Shown here: one piece after another, positions 17,154 through 25,472 of the stretch
Layout of the letters: each line of letters opens with the position of its first letter
How positions within the stretch are numbered: position 1 is the stretch's first letter
DNA from: Chloroflexota bacterium
GTDB lineage: Bacteria > Chloroflexota > UBA6077 > FW602-bin22
DNA: 64,000 nt
Assembly (NCBI GenBank): GCA_004297775.1
Contig: SCUE01000012.1
Coordinates: 238,979 to 302,978 of the forward strand
Reading direction: 5' to 3'
Made by a program: the position numbers and the translations under genes
The notes under the pieces: model-generated
What the model saw: the letters and a program-made list of their open reading frames with translations, nothing else
What the model was told of the DNA's origin: nothing
Databases searched by the model: none

Positions 17154-17188
17154 CGCGGTAGGCCGATTATTGGCCGCCGCGGTTTTTT
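17154..17188 (+). terminator. Terminator-like hairpin immediately after the secE promoter
   Basis: CGCGG-TA-GGCC, a 7-nt loop and GGCC-G-CCGCG form a GC-rich stem (17154-17181) followed by G and six T (17183-17188). It has the shape of an intrinsic terminator. It could end transcripts from the lipoprotein gene, but it also lies directly at the predicted start of the secE transcript, so it would act as an attenuator or a 5' stabilising hairpin there. Confidence 0.55.
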
Positions 17189-17222
17189 GAGTTTCCCACC
17201 GGCCGCCAGGAGCCTCACAGTA

Positions 17223-17504
17223 TTGGCCACGAATACCCGCCGTCGCGATGTCGATGCGCCTTCCCGGATCGGACGACTACCGGTCATCGGCGCGCTGAGT
17301 CGCATCGGCGACCGCGACGGGGCATTTCAGCGATTCGTGCGCGACACGCGCTCCGAATTACGCAAGGTCACCTGGCCGACGCGCGAGCAGACGATGAACC
17401 TCACGGTGATCGTGTGCATCGTATCCGGCATTGTCGGCATACTCCTCGGTGGGATCGATCTATTGTTTGCCCAACTGTTCAGATTGCTGTTGGGAAGGGT
17501 CTAG
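17223..17504 (+). CDS. secE: Preprotein translocase subunit SecE
   Basis: SecE is the essential small subunit of the SecYEG channel. The 93-residue form from TTG 17223 (AGGAG 11 nt upstream) has a basic N-terminal extension, the conserved amphipathic helix FVRDTRSELRKVTWPTREQT and a single transmembrane helix of about 20 residues near its end. An upstream in-frame TTG at 17187 lies in the terminator T-run and is rejected. nusG follows after 6 bp, the standard gene order. Confidence 0.92.
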   Translation: MATNTRRRDVDAPSRIGRLPVIGALSRIGDRDGAFQRFVRDTRSELRKVTWPTREQTMNLTVIVCIVSGIVGILLGGIDLLFAQLFRLLLGRV

Positions 17505-17510
17505 GGGGCG

Positions 17511-18122
17511 ATGGCGCGAGTAAGCACGCGAGCAGTCAAAGCGGATGTGGTGGCCGATCTGGTTCCACCGGAGCCGATCCAGATCACGTCGGACGATCCG
17601 GATGTCAAGTGGTATGTCATCCACACGTACTCCGGCTACGAGAATAAGGTCAAGACCAACCTGGAACACCGCGTTCAGACGATGGATGTGACCGACCGAA
17701 TCTTCCAGGTCGTGATTCCGATGGAAGGCGAGGTCGAGGTCAAGGATGGGCAGCGGCGCACCGTCCAGCGGAAGGTGTTCCCGGGCTACGTCCTCGTACA
17801 GATGAAGTTGGACGATAACTCGTGGTACGTCGTTCGCAACACGCCGGGCGTCACCGGGTTCGTTGGATCAGGCCCGAAGCCGACGCCGCTCGAAGATGCC
17901 GAGGTTCGGAAGATCCTCAAGCAGATGACGGCCGAGGCGCCGCGCGTCAAGATCACGTATGCCAAGGACGAAAGCGTCCGCATCATCGACGGCCCGTTCG
18001 CCGACTTCATCGGCGTTGTCAGCGACATTCTGCAGGACAAGGGCAAGGTTCGCGTCATGGTGTCGTTCTTCGGCCGTGAAACGCCGATTGAGCTCGATTT
18101 CCTGCAGGTGGAGAAGCTGTAA
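17511..18122 (+). CDS. nusG: Transcription termination/antitermination factor NusG
   Basis: The 203-residue protein has the NGN domain (WYVIHTYSGYENKVKTNLEHR, residues about 34-150) that binds RNA polymerase and a C-terminal KOW domain (IIDGPFADFIGVVSDI) that contacts Rho or ribosomal S10. A short 30-residue N-terminal extension precedes the NGN domain. AGGGGGC stands just before the ATG. It sits between secE and rplK, as in most bacteria. Confidence 0.96.
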   Translation: MARVSTRAVKADVVADLVPPEPIQITSDDPDVKWYVIHTYSGYENKVKTNLEHRVQTMDVTDRIFQVVIPMEGEVEVKDGQRRTVQRKVFPGYVLVQMKLDDNSWYVVRNTPGVTGFVGSGPKPTPLEDAEVRKILKQMTAEAPRVKITYAKDESVRIIDGPFADFIGVVSDILQDKGKVRVMVSFFGRETPIELDFLQVEKL

Positions 18123-18125
18123 CCA

Positions 18126-18548
18126 ATGTCCAAGAAGGTTCGCGCGGTCGTCAAGTTGCAGATTAGCGCCGGAAAGGCGACGCCGGCTCCGCCGGTCGGC
18201 CCGGCGCTCGGTCAGCACGGAATCAACATCATGGCGTTCGTCAAGGAGTACAACGAGAAAACCGCTTCGATGGTCGGCTCGATCGTCCCGGTCGAGATCA
18301 CCGTCTTCGAGGATCGGTCGTTCACGTTCGTGACGAAGACCCCGCCGGCGGCGGACTTGCTGCGAAAAGCGGCTAGCGTCGAGCGCGGTTCCGGCAAGCC
18401 GAACACGGAGTCGGTCGGGTCGATCAGCAAGGAAAAGCTGCGCGAGATCGCCCAGCAGAAGATGAAGGATCTCAACGCGGTCGATATCGAAGGCGCCGAG
18501 CGGATGATTACCGGCACGGCGCGGTCGATGGGGATCGCGATCACCTGA
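18126..18548 (+). CDS. rplK: 50S ribosomal protein L11
   Basis: The 140-residue protein has the L11 N-terminal segment [27 protein letters not shown], which contacts EF-G and the thiopeptide site, and the C-terminal rRNA-binding domain ending [12 protein letters not shown]. It starts 3 bp after the nusG stop and is therefore probably translationally coupled to it. Confidence 0.97.
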   Translation: MSKKVRAVVKLQISAGKATPAPPVGPALGQHGINIMAFVKEYNEKTASMVGSIVPVEITVFEDRSFTFVTKTPPAADLLRKAASVERGSGKPNTESVGSISKEKLREIAQQKMKDLNAVDIEGAERMITGTARSMGIAIT

Positions 18549-18607
18549 TCGCGCGCGAATAGGCGGGAGAGGCCGATGCCTCGCTAGTACCGCGTGGAGG
18601 ACGATTC

Positions 18608-19327
18608 ATGACCCGACGTCGCGGCAAGAAGTACCTGGAAGCGGCCAAGCTCGTCGAGGCCGACAAGCTGTATGCCCCGGTCGAGGCAGTCGCACTGGCT
18701 CAGAAGACCTCCTACTCATCGTTCGACGGGACGGTCGAGGCGCACCTGCGCATGGGTGTCGATCCTCGACACGCCGATCAACAGGTTCGGGGCATCGCGT
18801 CCCTGCCGAACGGGCTCGGCAAGACCGTGCGGGTGCTCGTGTTCGCCCAGGGCGACGCGGTTCGGCAGGCCGAGGCGGCCGGAGCCGATGTCGTCGGCTC
18901 GGATGACCTCATCAAGCAGATCGAGGGTGGCTTCCTCGATTTCGACATCACGATCGCGACTCCCGACATGATGGGTAAGGTCGGTCGGCTGGGAAAGATC
19001 CTCGGGCGACGAGGTCTGATGCCGAACCCGAAGTCGGGAACCGTCGTTCAGTCGCAGGACATCAGCCGCGCAGTCGGAGAGGCGCGCAAGGGACGGGTCG
19101 AGTTTCGGCTCGATCGCACCGCGATCATGCACGTGCCGATCGGCAAGGCGAGCTTCGAGACGCCGAAGCTGGTCGAGAATCTGGGCGCGCTGGTGGATGC
19201 CGTTCAGAAGGCGCGACCGAGCGGCGCGAAGGGCCAGTACATCCGATCGATCACGGTTTGCGCAACGATGGGGCCGGGCATCTCGCTCGATATCCAACAG
19301 GCGACGGCGATAGCGGCGGCGAGCTAG
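18608..19327 (+). CDS. rplA: 50S ribosomal protein L1
   Basis: The 239-residue protein matches L1 throughout: [21 protein letters not shown], the [14 protein letters not shown] turn and [12 protein letters not shown]1 binds 23S rRNA at the L1 stalk and often represses its own L11-L1 message. GTGGAGGA lies 8 nt before the ATG. The 59-bp gap after rplK holds no other feature I can name. Confidence 0.97.
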   Translation: MTRRRGKKYLEAAKLVEADKLYAPVEAVALAQKTSYSSFDGTVEAHLRMGVDPRHADQQVRGIASLPNGLGKTVRVLVFAQGDAVRQAEAAGADVVGSDDLIKQIEGGFLDFDITIATPDMMGKVGRLGKILGRRGLMPNPKSGTVVQSQDISRAVGEARKGRVEFRLDRTAIMHVPIGKASFETPKLVENLGALVDAVQKARPSGAKGQYIRSITVCATMGPGISLDIQQATAIAAAS

Positions 19328-19334
19328 CAGACCC

Positions 19335-19480
19335 TATACTTCGCACCAGTTCGCGCCAGAGACAGCGGGTGCGTCCGGAGCGGACGCTCAATATCCCGCC
19401 GAGGTGGACACCACCTTCCGACGAGCCTTCAACGGGTCGACGGCGTCCTCTGGCGTCGTCAGTCCGTCGTGAGAGGAGGT
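19335..19480 (+). ncRNA. Ribosomal protein L10 leader
   Basis: The 161-nt gap before rplJ contains the expected L10-leader pattern: the conserved segment CGCCAGAGACAGCGGGTGC (19350-19368), a GC-rich paired region, and a second half with GGCGTCC and GTCAGTCC just before the Shine-Dalgarno sequence GAGAGGAGG. In other bacteria the L10-L12 complex binds this RNA and represses rplJL. Boundaries are approximate. Confidence 0.75.
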
Positions 19481-19488
19481 GAGTCGGA

Positions 19489-20013
19489 TTGCCAACAGAA
19501 CGTAAGGCAGCGCTGATCGACGGGATCGAACAGCGGCTCAAGTTGGCCGAGGTCGCGATTCTGAGCGACTATCGCGGCATCTCGGTTGCGCAGATCGGTC
19601 AGTTGCGCGGTCAGCTTCGATCAAGCGGCGCGGAGTTCCACGTCGTCAAGAACACTCTGACGCGCATCGCGGCACGTCGGGTCGGCATTTCGGGACTCGA
19701 CGCTTTCCTGGAAGGGCCAACCGCGATCACTTTCGTGTCCAGTGACATCGGCGCCGCGGCGCGAACGTTGCGTGACGCGCTGCGGACGATGCCGATGCTC
19801 GCGGTCAAGGCGGCGATCGTTGGCGGGCAGGTCATTGGCGCGGAACAGGCGACCAGCCTGGCCGATCTGCCCTCGAAGCTGGTGCTTCAAGCACAACTCG
19901 CCGGTGCGATCCAGGGACCGCTTACGAAGTTAGTGGGCGTTCTCAATGGCGCGGTTTCGAACATCGTCTATGTACTCGAAGCTCGCGCGAAGCAATTGGA
20001 GGAGGCGGCGTAG
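19489..20013 (+). CDS. rplJ: 50S ribosomal protein L10
   Basis: The 174-residue protein has the L10 globular domain (AILSDYRGISVAQIGQLRGQLR, then VVKNTLTRIAARR) and the C-terminal helices that hold L7/L12 dimers. It starts with TTG at 19489, 7 nt after GAGAGGAGG. An overlapping GTG at 19479 is out of frame. The gene is controlled through the L10 leader just upstream. Confidence 0.96.
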   Translation: MPTERKAALIDGIEQRLKLAEVAILSDYRGISVAQIGQLRGQLRSSGAEFHVVKNTLTRIAARRVGISGLDAFLEGPTAITFVSSDIGAAARTLRDALRTMPMLAVKAAIVGGQVIGAEQATSLADLPSKLVLQAQLAGAIQGPLTKLVGVLNGAVSNIVYVLEARAKQLEEAA

Positions 20014-20064
20014 CCGCCTGACCCCGCGATTTCCGAACTTTCACGTTGCACGTAGGAGAAAGAA

Positions 20065-20451
20065 ATGGCAAGCGAAAAGGTCCAGGCGATTATCGATCAG
20101 TTGAACACGTTGACCGTCCTTGAGATTTCGGATCTGTCGAAGGCCCTCCAGGAACTCTGGGGCGTGTCCGCGGCGGCGCCGGTTGCGGTCGCGACGGCGG
20201 CGGCACCAGGCGCGGCGGCGCCAGTCGTCGTCGAGGAGCAGACCGAGTTCACGGTCGTCCTCAAGGACGTCGGCCCGAACAAGATCAACGTCATCAAGGT
20301 CGTTCGCGAGTTGACCGCGCTCGGTCTGAAGGAAGCCAAGGACTTCGTCGAGGCTGCTCCTAAGAACGTCAAGGAAGCCGTCAACAAGGACGAGGCCGAG
20401 GCGGCCAAGAAGAAGCTCGAGGATGTCGGCGCGGCCGTCGAGATCACGTAA
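20065..20451 (+). CDS. rplL: 50S ribosomal protein L7/L12
   Basis: The 128-residue protein has the N-terminal dimerisation part ([20 protein letters not shown]), an Ala/Pro-rich flexible hinge and the C-terminal domain [14 protein letters not shown] that recruits GTPase factors. TAGGAG precedes the ATG by 8 nt. In most bacteria rpoB follows; here the next gene is cdd on the other strand. Confidence 0.97.
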   Translation: MASEKVQAIIDQLNTLTVLEISDLSKALQELWGVSAAAPVAVATAAAPGAAAPVVVEEQTEFTVVLKDVGPNKINVIKVVRELTALGLKEAKDFVEAAPKNVKEAVNKDEAEAAKKKLEDVGAAVEIT

Positions 20452-20463
20452 TTCCGAACTGCT

Positions 20464-20494
20464 CGGGGGCTGGTTCCACGGGAACCAGCCCCCG
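20464..20494. terminator. Perfect 14-bp hairpin between convergent rplL and cdd
   Basis: CGGGGGCTGGTTCC (20464-20477), loop ACG, GGAACCAGCCCCCG (20481-20494). It lies 13 bp after rplL and 8 bp after the cdd stop on the other strand, so it may end both transcripts. Neither side has a clear T-run, only GTTCTC on the plus side, so termination may be inefficient or need a factor. Confidence 0.6.
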
Positions 20495-20501
20495 ACCGTT
20501 C

Positions 20502-20927
20502 TCACTCGGCCAGGCTGTCCGGTCCGAACGCGTCGGGTAGCAGTTCGGCCAGCGCTCGATGAAGTTGACGGCCGGATGTGTTCGCGCACAGAACGTCGAG
20601 GTTCGGCGCAAATTCGCGCAGCACCTGTCGGCATGCGCCGCACGGTGGCGTAGGCGTCGGCGCATCGGTAACGACTGTCAGCGCCACAAATCGGCGCGCT
20701 CCACGCGCGATCGCCGAGACAACCGCCGCCCGTTCGGCGCAGATCGTCAGTCCGTAGGAGGCGTTTTCGACGTTCGCGCCGGTGTGGATGGAACCGCCGT
20801 CGGCTAGAAGCGCGGCCCCGACCGCGAATCGCGAGTACGGCGCATAGGCGCGCTCCCGGGCACGGGTCGCGGCCTCAATGAGTGCCGCCCAATCCACGCG
20901 CACGGGCTCCATTCCTCGATCCGTCAC
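20502..20927 (-). CDS. cdd: Cytidine deaminase
   Basis: This homotetrameric-type enzyme deaminates (deoxy)cytidine to (deoxy)uridine. In 141 residues it carries YAPYSRFAVGAAL, the catalytic CAE motif (TICAERAAV) and the second zinc pair PCGACRQVL, giving three cysteine zinc ligands. The GTG at 20927 overlaps the corC stop (GTGA), so it is co-translated; an internal ATG at 20912 is a possible alternative start. Confidence 0.94.
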   Translation of the reverse strand: MTDRGMEPVRVDWAALIEAATRARERAYAPYSRFAVGAALLADGGSIHTGANVENASYGLTICAERAAVVSAIARGARRFVALTVVTDAPTPTPPCGACRQVLREFAPNLDVLCANTSGRQLHRALAELLPDAFGPDSLAE

Positions 20928-22240
20928 CGCGGCTCCAGAGCGACGCGCGTCTCATCACCGTTCGCGTCGGTGGGCTTTCGGCGCCGAATGCGGACCTTTC
21001 GGACGCGGCGCCCGGATGTGGCTTCGACGGTCATCTCGGCGCCCTCCACCTCGACCGCGTCACCTTGGCGAGGCATCTTCTTCAACCGCTCGTAGATTAG
21101 GCCGCCGATGGTGTCGACGTCCTCGCTGTGCAAGGCGAGATGGAGTTCTTCGTTGACGTCGTCGATCGCAACCGTCGCGTCGACGATCGCTTCATCCTCG
21201 CTAAGCATCTTGATCTTGGCTTCTTCGTCGTCGTACTCGTCCTGGATCTCACCGACGATCTCTTCGAGTAAATCCTCGATCGTGACCAGACCGGCCGTCC
21301 CGCCATACTCGTCGACGACGATCGCGATGTGGACGCGCTTGCCGCGGAGCTCACGAAGCAGATCGTCGGTCTTCTTCGATTCCGGCACGAAGTGGGGTTC
21401 GCGCGCGATCTCGCGCACCAGCCGACGGAGCGCGTCGCGCGAGCGAAAACGCAAGAGGTCCTTCGCGTAGAGGATCCCCACGATCTGATCGAGCGAGTCA
21501 TCGAAGATCGGCACGCGCGAATACCCGGCCTCGGCGATGACGTCGAGCGCATTGCCGATCGTCGTCGTCGCCGGCAGCGCGGTCATGTCGAGGCGCGGGA
21601 CCATCACCTCGCGCACGCTCGTGTCGCGTGTCTCAATGATCGACTGGATCATCTCCTGCTCGGCTTCTTCGATGAGACCGGCTTCGAGTGCCGCTTCGGT
21701 CTGCGTCATAAGGTCCTCAGCGGTCAAGAGATGCCCGTGTGGACGCGCTGCTCCAAGGACGCCGGCGATGGCGCCACCTAACGTGTGCAGGGCGCGCAGC
21801 GATGGGCCGGTCACGCGCATCGCCGGTCCGAAGAGGGGCAGGAGGATGAGAATCGCGCGCTCGGGATTCGCCAGCGCGATGATGTCGCAGAAGGACTGGC
21901 CGATCACCAGCGCAATCAGCGTGACAGCGATCGCCGACGTGAGCGCGATGTCGCTCTCGCGGATTCCCGAGGTGGTGACGATCAGGGCGAGGACCCCGCC
22001 GCCGCCAATTGTCCGGAGCGCCTGGGCGGCGATATGCGCGCTGGAAAGGCGGTCAATCAGTCGGTCGAGATCGGCCGCCCGCGGGTGGCCGGAGGCCGCA
22101 ATTGATTGCACCCGCGCGCGATTCAGATGGCCGAGCGCCGACTCGACGATCGCGGCAACGATGAAAACCCCGACGGCGACGAGCAGTGCAACGACGCGCA
22201 GCAGTCCGAGATCGATGTCGATCACTGGGCGACCGAACAC
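20924..22240 (-). CDS. HlyC/CorC-family membrane protein (DUF21-CBS-CBS-CorC)
   Basis: The 438-residue protein has an N-terminal DUF21 membrane domain of about four helices (residues 1-190), a CBS pair at about 205-330 (REVMVPRLDMTALPATTT and onward, ending in a regulatory DEYGGTAGLVTIEDLLEEIVGEI motif), and a C-terminal CorC/HlyC transporter-associated domain. Relatives have been linked to magnesium/cobalt efflux. The GTG at 22240 has no clear Shine-Dalgarno sequence; a 10-bp palindrome AGACGCGTCT lies at 22242-22251. An 86-bp gap without other features separates it from ispE. Confidence 0.88.
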   Translation of the reverse strand: MFGRPVIDIDLGLLRVVALLVAVGVFIVAAIVESALGHLNRARVQSIAASGHPRAADLDRLIDRLSSAHIAAQALRTIGGGGVLALIVTTSGIRESDIALTSAIAVTLIALVIGQSFCDIIALANPERAILILLPLFGPAMRVTGPSLRALHTLGGAIAGVLGAARPHGHLLTAEDLMTQTEAALEAGLIEEAEQEMIQSIIETRDTSVREVMVPRLDMTALPATTTIGNALDVIAEAGYSRVPIFDDSLDQIVGILYAKDLLRFRSRDALRRLVREIAREPHFVPESKKTDDLLRELRGKRVHIAIVVDEYGGTAGLVTIEDLLEEIVGEIQDEYDDEEAKIKMLSEDEAIVDATVAIDDVNEELHLALHSEDVDTIGGLIYERLKKMPRQGDAVEVEGAEMTVEATSGRRVRKVRIRRRKPTDANGDETRVALEPR

Positions 22241-22326
22241 AGAGACGCGTCTGGGCTGATTTCGGCCGCTCCTACCTCGCGTACGAGGCAGAGAACGGCG
22301 CTAGGTAGATCGTCCGGATCCAACTT

Positions 22327-23193
22327 TCACTCTACGCCCGTGCCGCGGTCGGTCACGCGCGCGACGAAAATCGTAGCGTTCCGGACGCGTCCGGTCAATC
22401 GCCTTCCGACAGCGGCGGCGTGTTCGGGATCGGCGATCACGGTGAAGAGCGATGGACCGGCGCCGCTCAACCGCGTCCACGGCGCCCCAGACGCGGCGAA
22501 CGCTCGCTGGACGTCATCGATGCCGGGAAAGATGTCCGATGCGACACGCCGAAACGCGTTCGGTGCGTCGGCAAGCGCGGTGAGATTGCCGACGTCGAGT
22601 TCTCGTGCGAGCGCATGGGTGCGCTCGCCAGACGTGAAATCGTCTCTCCGGAGTGACCCGTATGCTCGTGCCGTCTTCGATTCGATGCGGATCGCCGGTG
22701 ACACGATGACCGCGTAGGCGGTTGGCGTCACGATCGGAGTGAGTCGCTCGCCGCGTCCCGCTCCGAGCGCGGTGCCGCCATCGATGAGGAACGTGACATC
22801 TGCGCCGAGGTCACTGGCGACGTCGCGCGCTCGGGACAATGGCACGGCCCACAGGCGCGCGCAGGCGCGTAGCGTCGCGGCCGCGTCGGCGCTGCCGCCG
22901 CCGAGTCCGGCCGCGGTCGGGATGCGCTTGGCGAGCGCGAGACGGACGCCAGCGCTGGTACGTGTCGCGGACCTCAGCGCCTTCGCGGCGCGTGTGGCAA
23001 GGTTCGAGGGTGTGTCGAGTTCGGCGTCATCGACCGCCAGACTGATGCTCTCGGCCGGTGTCGCCTTGATCGAGTCGGCAAGGTCGACCGTCTGGAAGAT
23101 CGTGACGATGTCGTGGTATCCATCGGCGCGAAGGCCGATTACTTCGAGCGACAGGTTGATCTTCGCCTCGGCTCGTTCCCGAACCGGGATCAC
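22327..23193 (-). CDS. ispE: 4-diphosphocytidyl-2-C-methyl-D-erythritol kinase
   Basis: IspE phosphorylates CDP-methylerythritol in the MEP isoprenoid pathway. The 288-residue GHMP kinase has the N-terminal AEAKINLSLEVIGLRADGYHDI segment and the ATP-binding loop PTAAGLGGGSADAAATL. The start GTG at 23193 overlaps the rsmA stop as GTGA; the longer frame from 23235 would run inside rsmA. The rsmA-ispE pairing is common in bacteria. Confidence 0.94.
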   Translation of the reverse strand: MIPVRERAEAKINLSLEVIGLRADGYHDIVTIFQTVDLADSIKATPAESISLAVDDAELDTPSNLATRAAKALRSATRTSAGVRLALAKRIPTAAGLGGGSADAAATLRACARLWAVPLSRARDVASDLGADVTFLIDGGTALGAGRGERLTPIVTPTAYAVIVSPAIRIESKTARAYGSLRRDDFTSGERTHALARELDVGNLTALADAPNAFRRVASDIFPGIDDVQRAFAASGAPWTRLSGAGPSLFTVIADPEHAAAVGRRLTGRVRNATIFVARVTDRGTGVE

Positions 23194-24104
23194 ACGATGC
23201 CTCGCGCAATCAACTCTCGCGTCAACGCACCCCATTCGTCGAGCGACAGAGTCTGGGCGCGTCGGGACGGCTCGATGCCAACCGCGGTCAGCGCGTCGAC
23301 TGCGCCGTTCGTTGGGAACCAGAGGCGCTCCGACAGCGCGTTGTGGATTTGCTTGCGCCGCATGGCGAATCCCGCCGATACGGTCTTGAAGAACGGTTCG
23401 GTTGGCACATCGACCGCGGGCGTCGGCCGCCGATCGACCCGAAGCAAGGCTGAATCGACCGTTGGCGCCGGATAGAAGGCGTTCGCGCCGACGCGTCCGA
23501 CCAGGCGAGGCACTCCGTAGAACTGGACGCTCACCGCCAGCAGGTTCATGTCCCCCGGCTGAGCGATGACTCTCTGGGCTACTTCGAGTTGGATCATCAC
23601 GACGATGCTCGCGGGCGGGTGGCGCGCCTCGAACAGATGTCGGAGGAGCGCCGACGTGATGTGGTAGGGGATGTTCGCCACGACCGAGTACGGCCGAACC
23701 CCCACGACGTCGCCGGGTTCGACCTCGAGCGCGTCGCCTTCGACGATCGTGACATTCGGTGTCTCGGCGAGCGTTTCGCGCAACGCGCGCGCCATCCCGG
23801 GATCGACTTCGATCGCGTAGACGGCGGCGCAGCGCGCGGCAAGCTCGGTGGTCAAGACGCCGAGGCCAGGGCCGATCTCGATCACAGTGTCATCGCGGTC
23901 GAGATCGGCCGCCTCAATGATCTGGCCGAGAACGAATTCGTCGACCAGAAAGTTCTGCCCGAGCTGTTTCCGCGGCGCGAGTTCGAAGCGTCGAAGCAGG
24001 GCACGCGTCTTCGGCGCGAGCCCGACACGGACAAACCGATCCGGGTCGCGGGGCGGTTTTTCGTGTCGCTTCGTGAGGCGAGGAGTCATAGAGTGGCCGT
24101 GCAC
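23190..24104 (-). CDS. rsmA: 16S rRNA dimethyladenosine transferase (RsmA/KsgA)
   Basis: RsmA dimethylates two adjacent adenosines near the 3' end of 16S rRNA. The protein (up to 304 residues) has RKQLGQNFLVDEFV, SAM motif I VIEIGPGLGVLT, and the catalytic NIPYHITSALLRHLF. Starts at GTG 24104 or ATG 24089 are both possible; the domain begins well after either. The small SRP RNA gene lies just upstream on the same strand. Confidence 0.94.
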   Translation of the reverse strand: MHGHSMTPRLTKRHEKPPRDPDRFVRVGLAPKTRALLRRFELAPRKQLGQNFLVDEFVLGQIIEAADLDRDDTVIEIGPGLGVLTTELAARCAAVYAIEVDPGMARALRETLAETPNVTIVEGDALEVEPGDVVGVRPYSVVANIPYHITSALLRHLFEARHPPASIVVMIQLEVAQRVIAQPGDMNLLAVSVQFYGVPRLVGRVGANAFYPAPTVDSALLRVDRRPTPAVDVPTEPFFKTVSAGFAMRRKQIHNALSERLWFPTNGAVDALTAVGIEPSRRAQTLSLDEWGALTRELIARGIV

Positions 24105-24143
24105 CCCCCTTCGATTGCGTCTCGCGAACGCGCCGGCGCCAGT

Positions 24144-24250
24144 TAGCTCAGATCGGGCTTCCCCACGACACCCGGAAGAGACCGCTTACCGTTGCTTCCT
24201 TCCGAACCTGGCGGGGTTCACAGGCTTCCGCCGCATGGGACCCGGTCCTC
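24144..24250 (-). ncRNA. ffs: Small (4.5S-type) signal recognition particle RNA
   Basis: On the minus strand, GCCAGGTTCGGAAGGAAGCA (24190-24212) is the conserved SRP domain IV core, which binds Ffh. The flanks pair as expected: GACCGGG near the 5' end with CCCGATC near the 3' end, and GGCGG/GGTAAGCGGT in the helix. It is the short bacterial form without an Alu domain. Boundaries are approximate. Confidence 0.9.
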
Positions 24251-24400
24251 AACACCACTTCGCGTCGAACGTGTCTGGAGCGTACAACCTCGGGAGGGAA
24301 TTCAACCCCGCTAAAGCGGATTGCGGGTTCAGGGCACCGCTGGCTCCCCGTCTAGCACGGCCAGTAGTGATGGTAGGCGCTGGGACGCCGGTCGAACAAT
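24251..24400. other. Non-coding gap, no feature recognised
   Basis: The stretch between the SRP RNA and the truncated VapC frame holds no supported gene. A minus-strand open frame crosses it but shows no family pattern. It could contain the promoter of the SRP RNA and the decayed rest of the toxin gene. A short inverted pair, CCCGCTAAAGCGG (24308-24320), is the only local structure I see. Confidence 0.5.
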
Positions 24401-24487
24401 TCAGACGAAACGGAGTTCGCCTGGTTGCCCAGTGATGGCCGACGCCAAGCAGTCTGAGTCGGGCATGAAGCGCCCACGCGACGTCAT
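24401..24487 (-). pseudogene. Truncated VapC-type PIN-domain toxin (N-terminal remnant)
   Basis: An ATG at 24487 overlaps the antitoxin stop (ATGA), as in VapBC pairs, and opens 28 codons. The peptide contains RFMPDSDCLASAI, which matches the PIN first strand with its catalytic Asp (compare the usual RFxPDTSxLVAA), and then stops. PIN toxins need about 130 residues and three more acidic residues. None is visible in any frame downstream, so the toxin is probably dead. The match is short, so this remains tentative. Confidence 0.4.
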
Positions 24488-24756
24488 TGGCCGAGAATCC
24501 GTTTTTCGCGCTCAATGTAGATATCTTGTCGGATGCGCTCGACGTCCTCGCTGGTCAGCGCGGGCACGTCCCCGTCGGGCACGGCCACCAGGAATCGGCC
24601 CATCTGGACGAGCCTTACCGGCAAGGGAACTGCTTCGATTTCGATCTTCCCATCGTCGAAGGTGATTTCGAGCGGGGTCCCCGGCGTCAGTCCCGCCTGA
24701 TCGCGCATCGGTTTCGGAATGACAATTCGACCGGCACGATCGATGGTTGTCTCCAT
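24484..24756 (-). CDS. AbrB/SpoVT-type antitoxin (VapB-like)
   Basis: From ATG 24756 the 90-residue protein has the swapped-hairpin AbrB fold: METTIDRAGRIVIPKPMRDQAGLTPG, then LEITFDDGKIEIEAV. Its C-terminal half (TSEDVERIRQDIYIEREKRI) would be the toxin-binding tail. The longer open frame upstream is shadow over the MobA-like gene. It lies 10 bp after that gene and before a truncated PIN toxin, so it appears to be an orphaned antitoxin that may still autoregulate. Confidence 0.8.
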   Translation of the reverse strand: METTIDRAGRIVIPKPMRDQAGLTPGTPLEITFDDGKIEIEAVPLPVRLVQMGRFLVAVPDGDVPALTSEDVERIRQDIYIEREKRILGQ

Positions 24757-24766
24757 GCCATTCAGC

Positions 24767-25450
24767 TTACCACCGGCAGCGTGGGGCGATCGGCGAATGA
24801 TTCGCCTGCCCTTCCACGGGCGCGTGGAGGCGAGCATCGTGGGAGCCGGGCTGGTGCCTCCGTCGGCGCCCGAACCGGTGATGCGACGCCTCATACTCCT
24901 CGCGCGTGTTGAGGTTGACCAGCACGATCGGATCGTCGCACTCGACGTCGACGATGGCGGCGGCGTGGCCGCGTAGGAGCGATTTCATTCCCTCGCCTCG
25001 CTCTTCGACGGCGCGCAACTCGTCCAGCAGCGACGCGGCGAACGCGGTCGGATGACCGTGCGCGCCGCGATAGATCGCGCGGGCGATCACCGCCCCGCCC
25101 GGCACCACCGCCTCGGCGACGTGTCGGAACACCTCGCGCGGGCGAGGCTGATCGACGCCGATCATGATGATCGCCCTCGTTTCCGGGAGAATCGCGGCCG
25201 CCCCCGCCGCAATCGACGACGCGCGACCGGTCGCGTACCGCTCATTCACGACGACCCGGGCAGACGAGGCGCGCGCGATCGGTTCAAGCGCCAACGCTTC
25301 GTGCCCGAGGACGACGATCACGTCGTCGACGACCGCGCCGAGTTCGCGGATCTGATACGCGAGCAGTGTCGTGTCTTGCCACGGCAGACTGGCCTTCGGC
25401 GAGCCCATCCGGGTCGATTGACCGGCCGCGAGGATGATGCCCGCGATCAC
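24767..25450 (-). CDS. MobA/MocA-like nucleotidyltransferase
   Basis: The 227-residue protein has the NTP-transferase signature IILAAGQSTRMGSPKASLPW (nucleotide binding) and the GVDQPRPR metal-binding loop, then GHPTAF. Such enzymes load CTP or GTP onto molybdopterin, or act on other small substrates; the exact one cannot be read. No molybdoenzyme is nearby. The last 35 residues are Arg/His rich and unlike the family, suggesting a lost original stop after NLNTREEYEA. The GTG start at 25450 has TAGAAT 6 nt upstream. Confidence 0.78.
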   Translation of the reverse strand: MIAGIILAAGQSTRMGSPKASLPWQDTTLLAYQIRELGAVVDDVIVVLGHEALALEPIARASSARVVVNERYATGRASSIAAGAAAILPETRAIIMIGVDQPRPREVFRHVAEAVVPGGAVIARAIYRGAHGHPTAFAASLLDELRAVEERGEGMKSLLRGHAAAIVDVECDDPIVLVNLNTREEYEASHHRFGRRRRHQPGSHDARLHAPVEGQANHSPIAPRCRW

Positions 25451-25454
25451 CTGT

Positions 25455-25468
25455 CGATTCTAGAATCG
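25455..25468. promoter_or_regulatory. Palindromic bidirectional -10 for two leaderless genes
   Basis: CGATTCTAGAATCG is a perfect 14-bp palindrome in the middle of a 22-bp divergent gap. It supplies TAGAAT on each strand exactly 6 nt from each GTG start (25450 minus, 25473 plus). No Shine-Dalgarno sequence exists for either gene. Confidence 0.65.
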
Positions 25469-25472
25469 TCGC

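Noticed and set aside
17187..17222. SecE start at TTG 17187
   Set aside because: That TTG overlaps the T-run of the hairpin and has no Shine-Dalgarno sequence; TTG 17223 has AGGAG upstream.
24249..24515. 88-codon minus-strand frame upstream of the SRP RNA
   Set aside because: It overlaps the antitoxin end and the toxin remnant in another frame and shows no conserved pattern.
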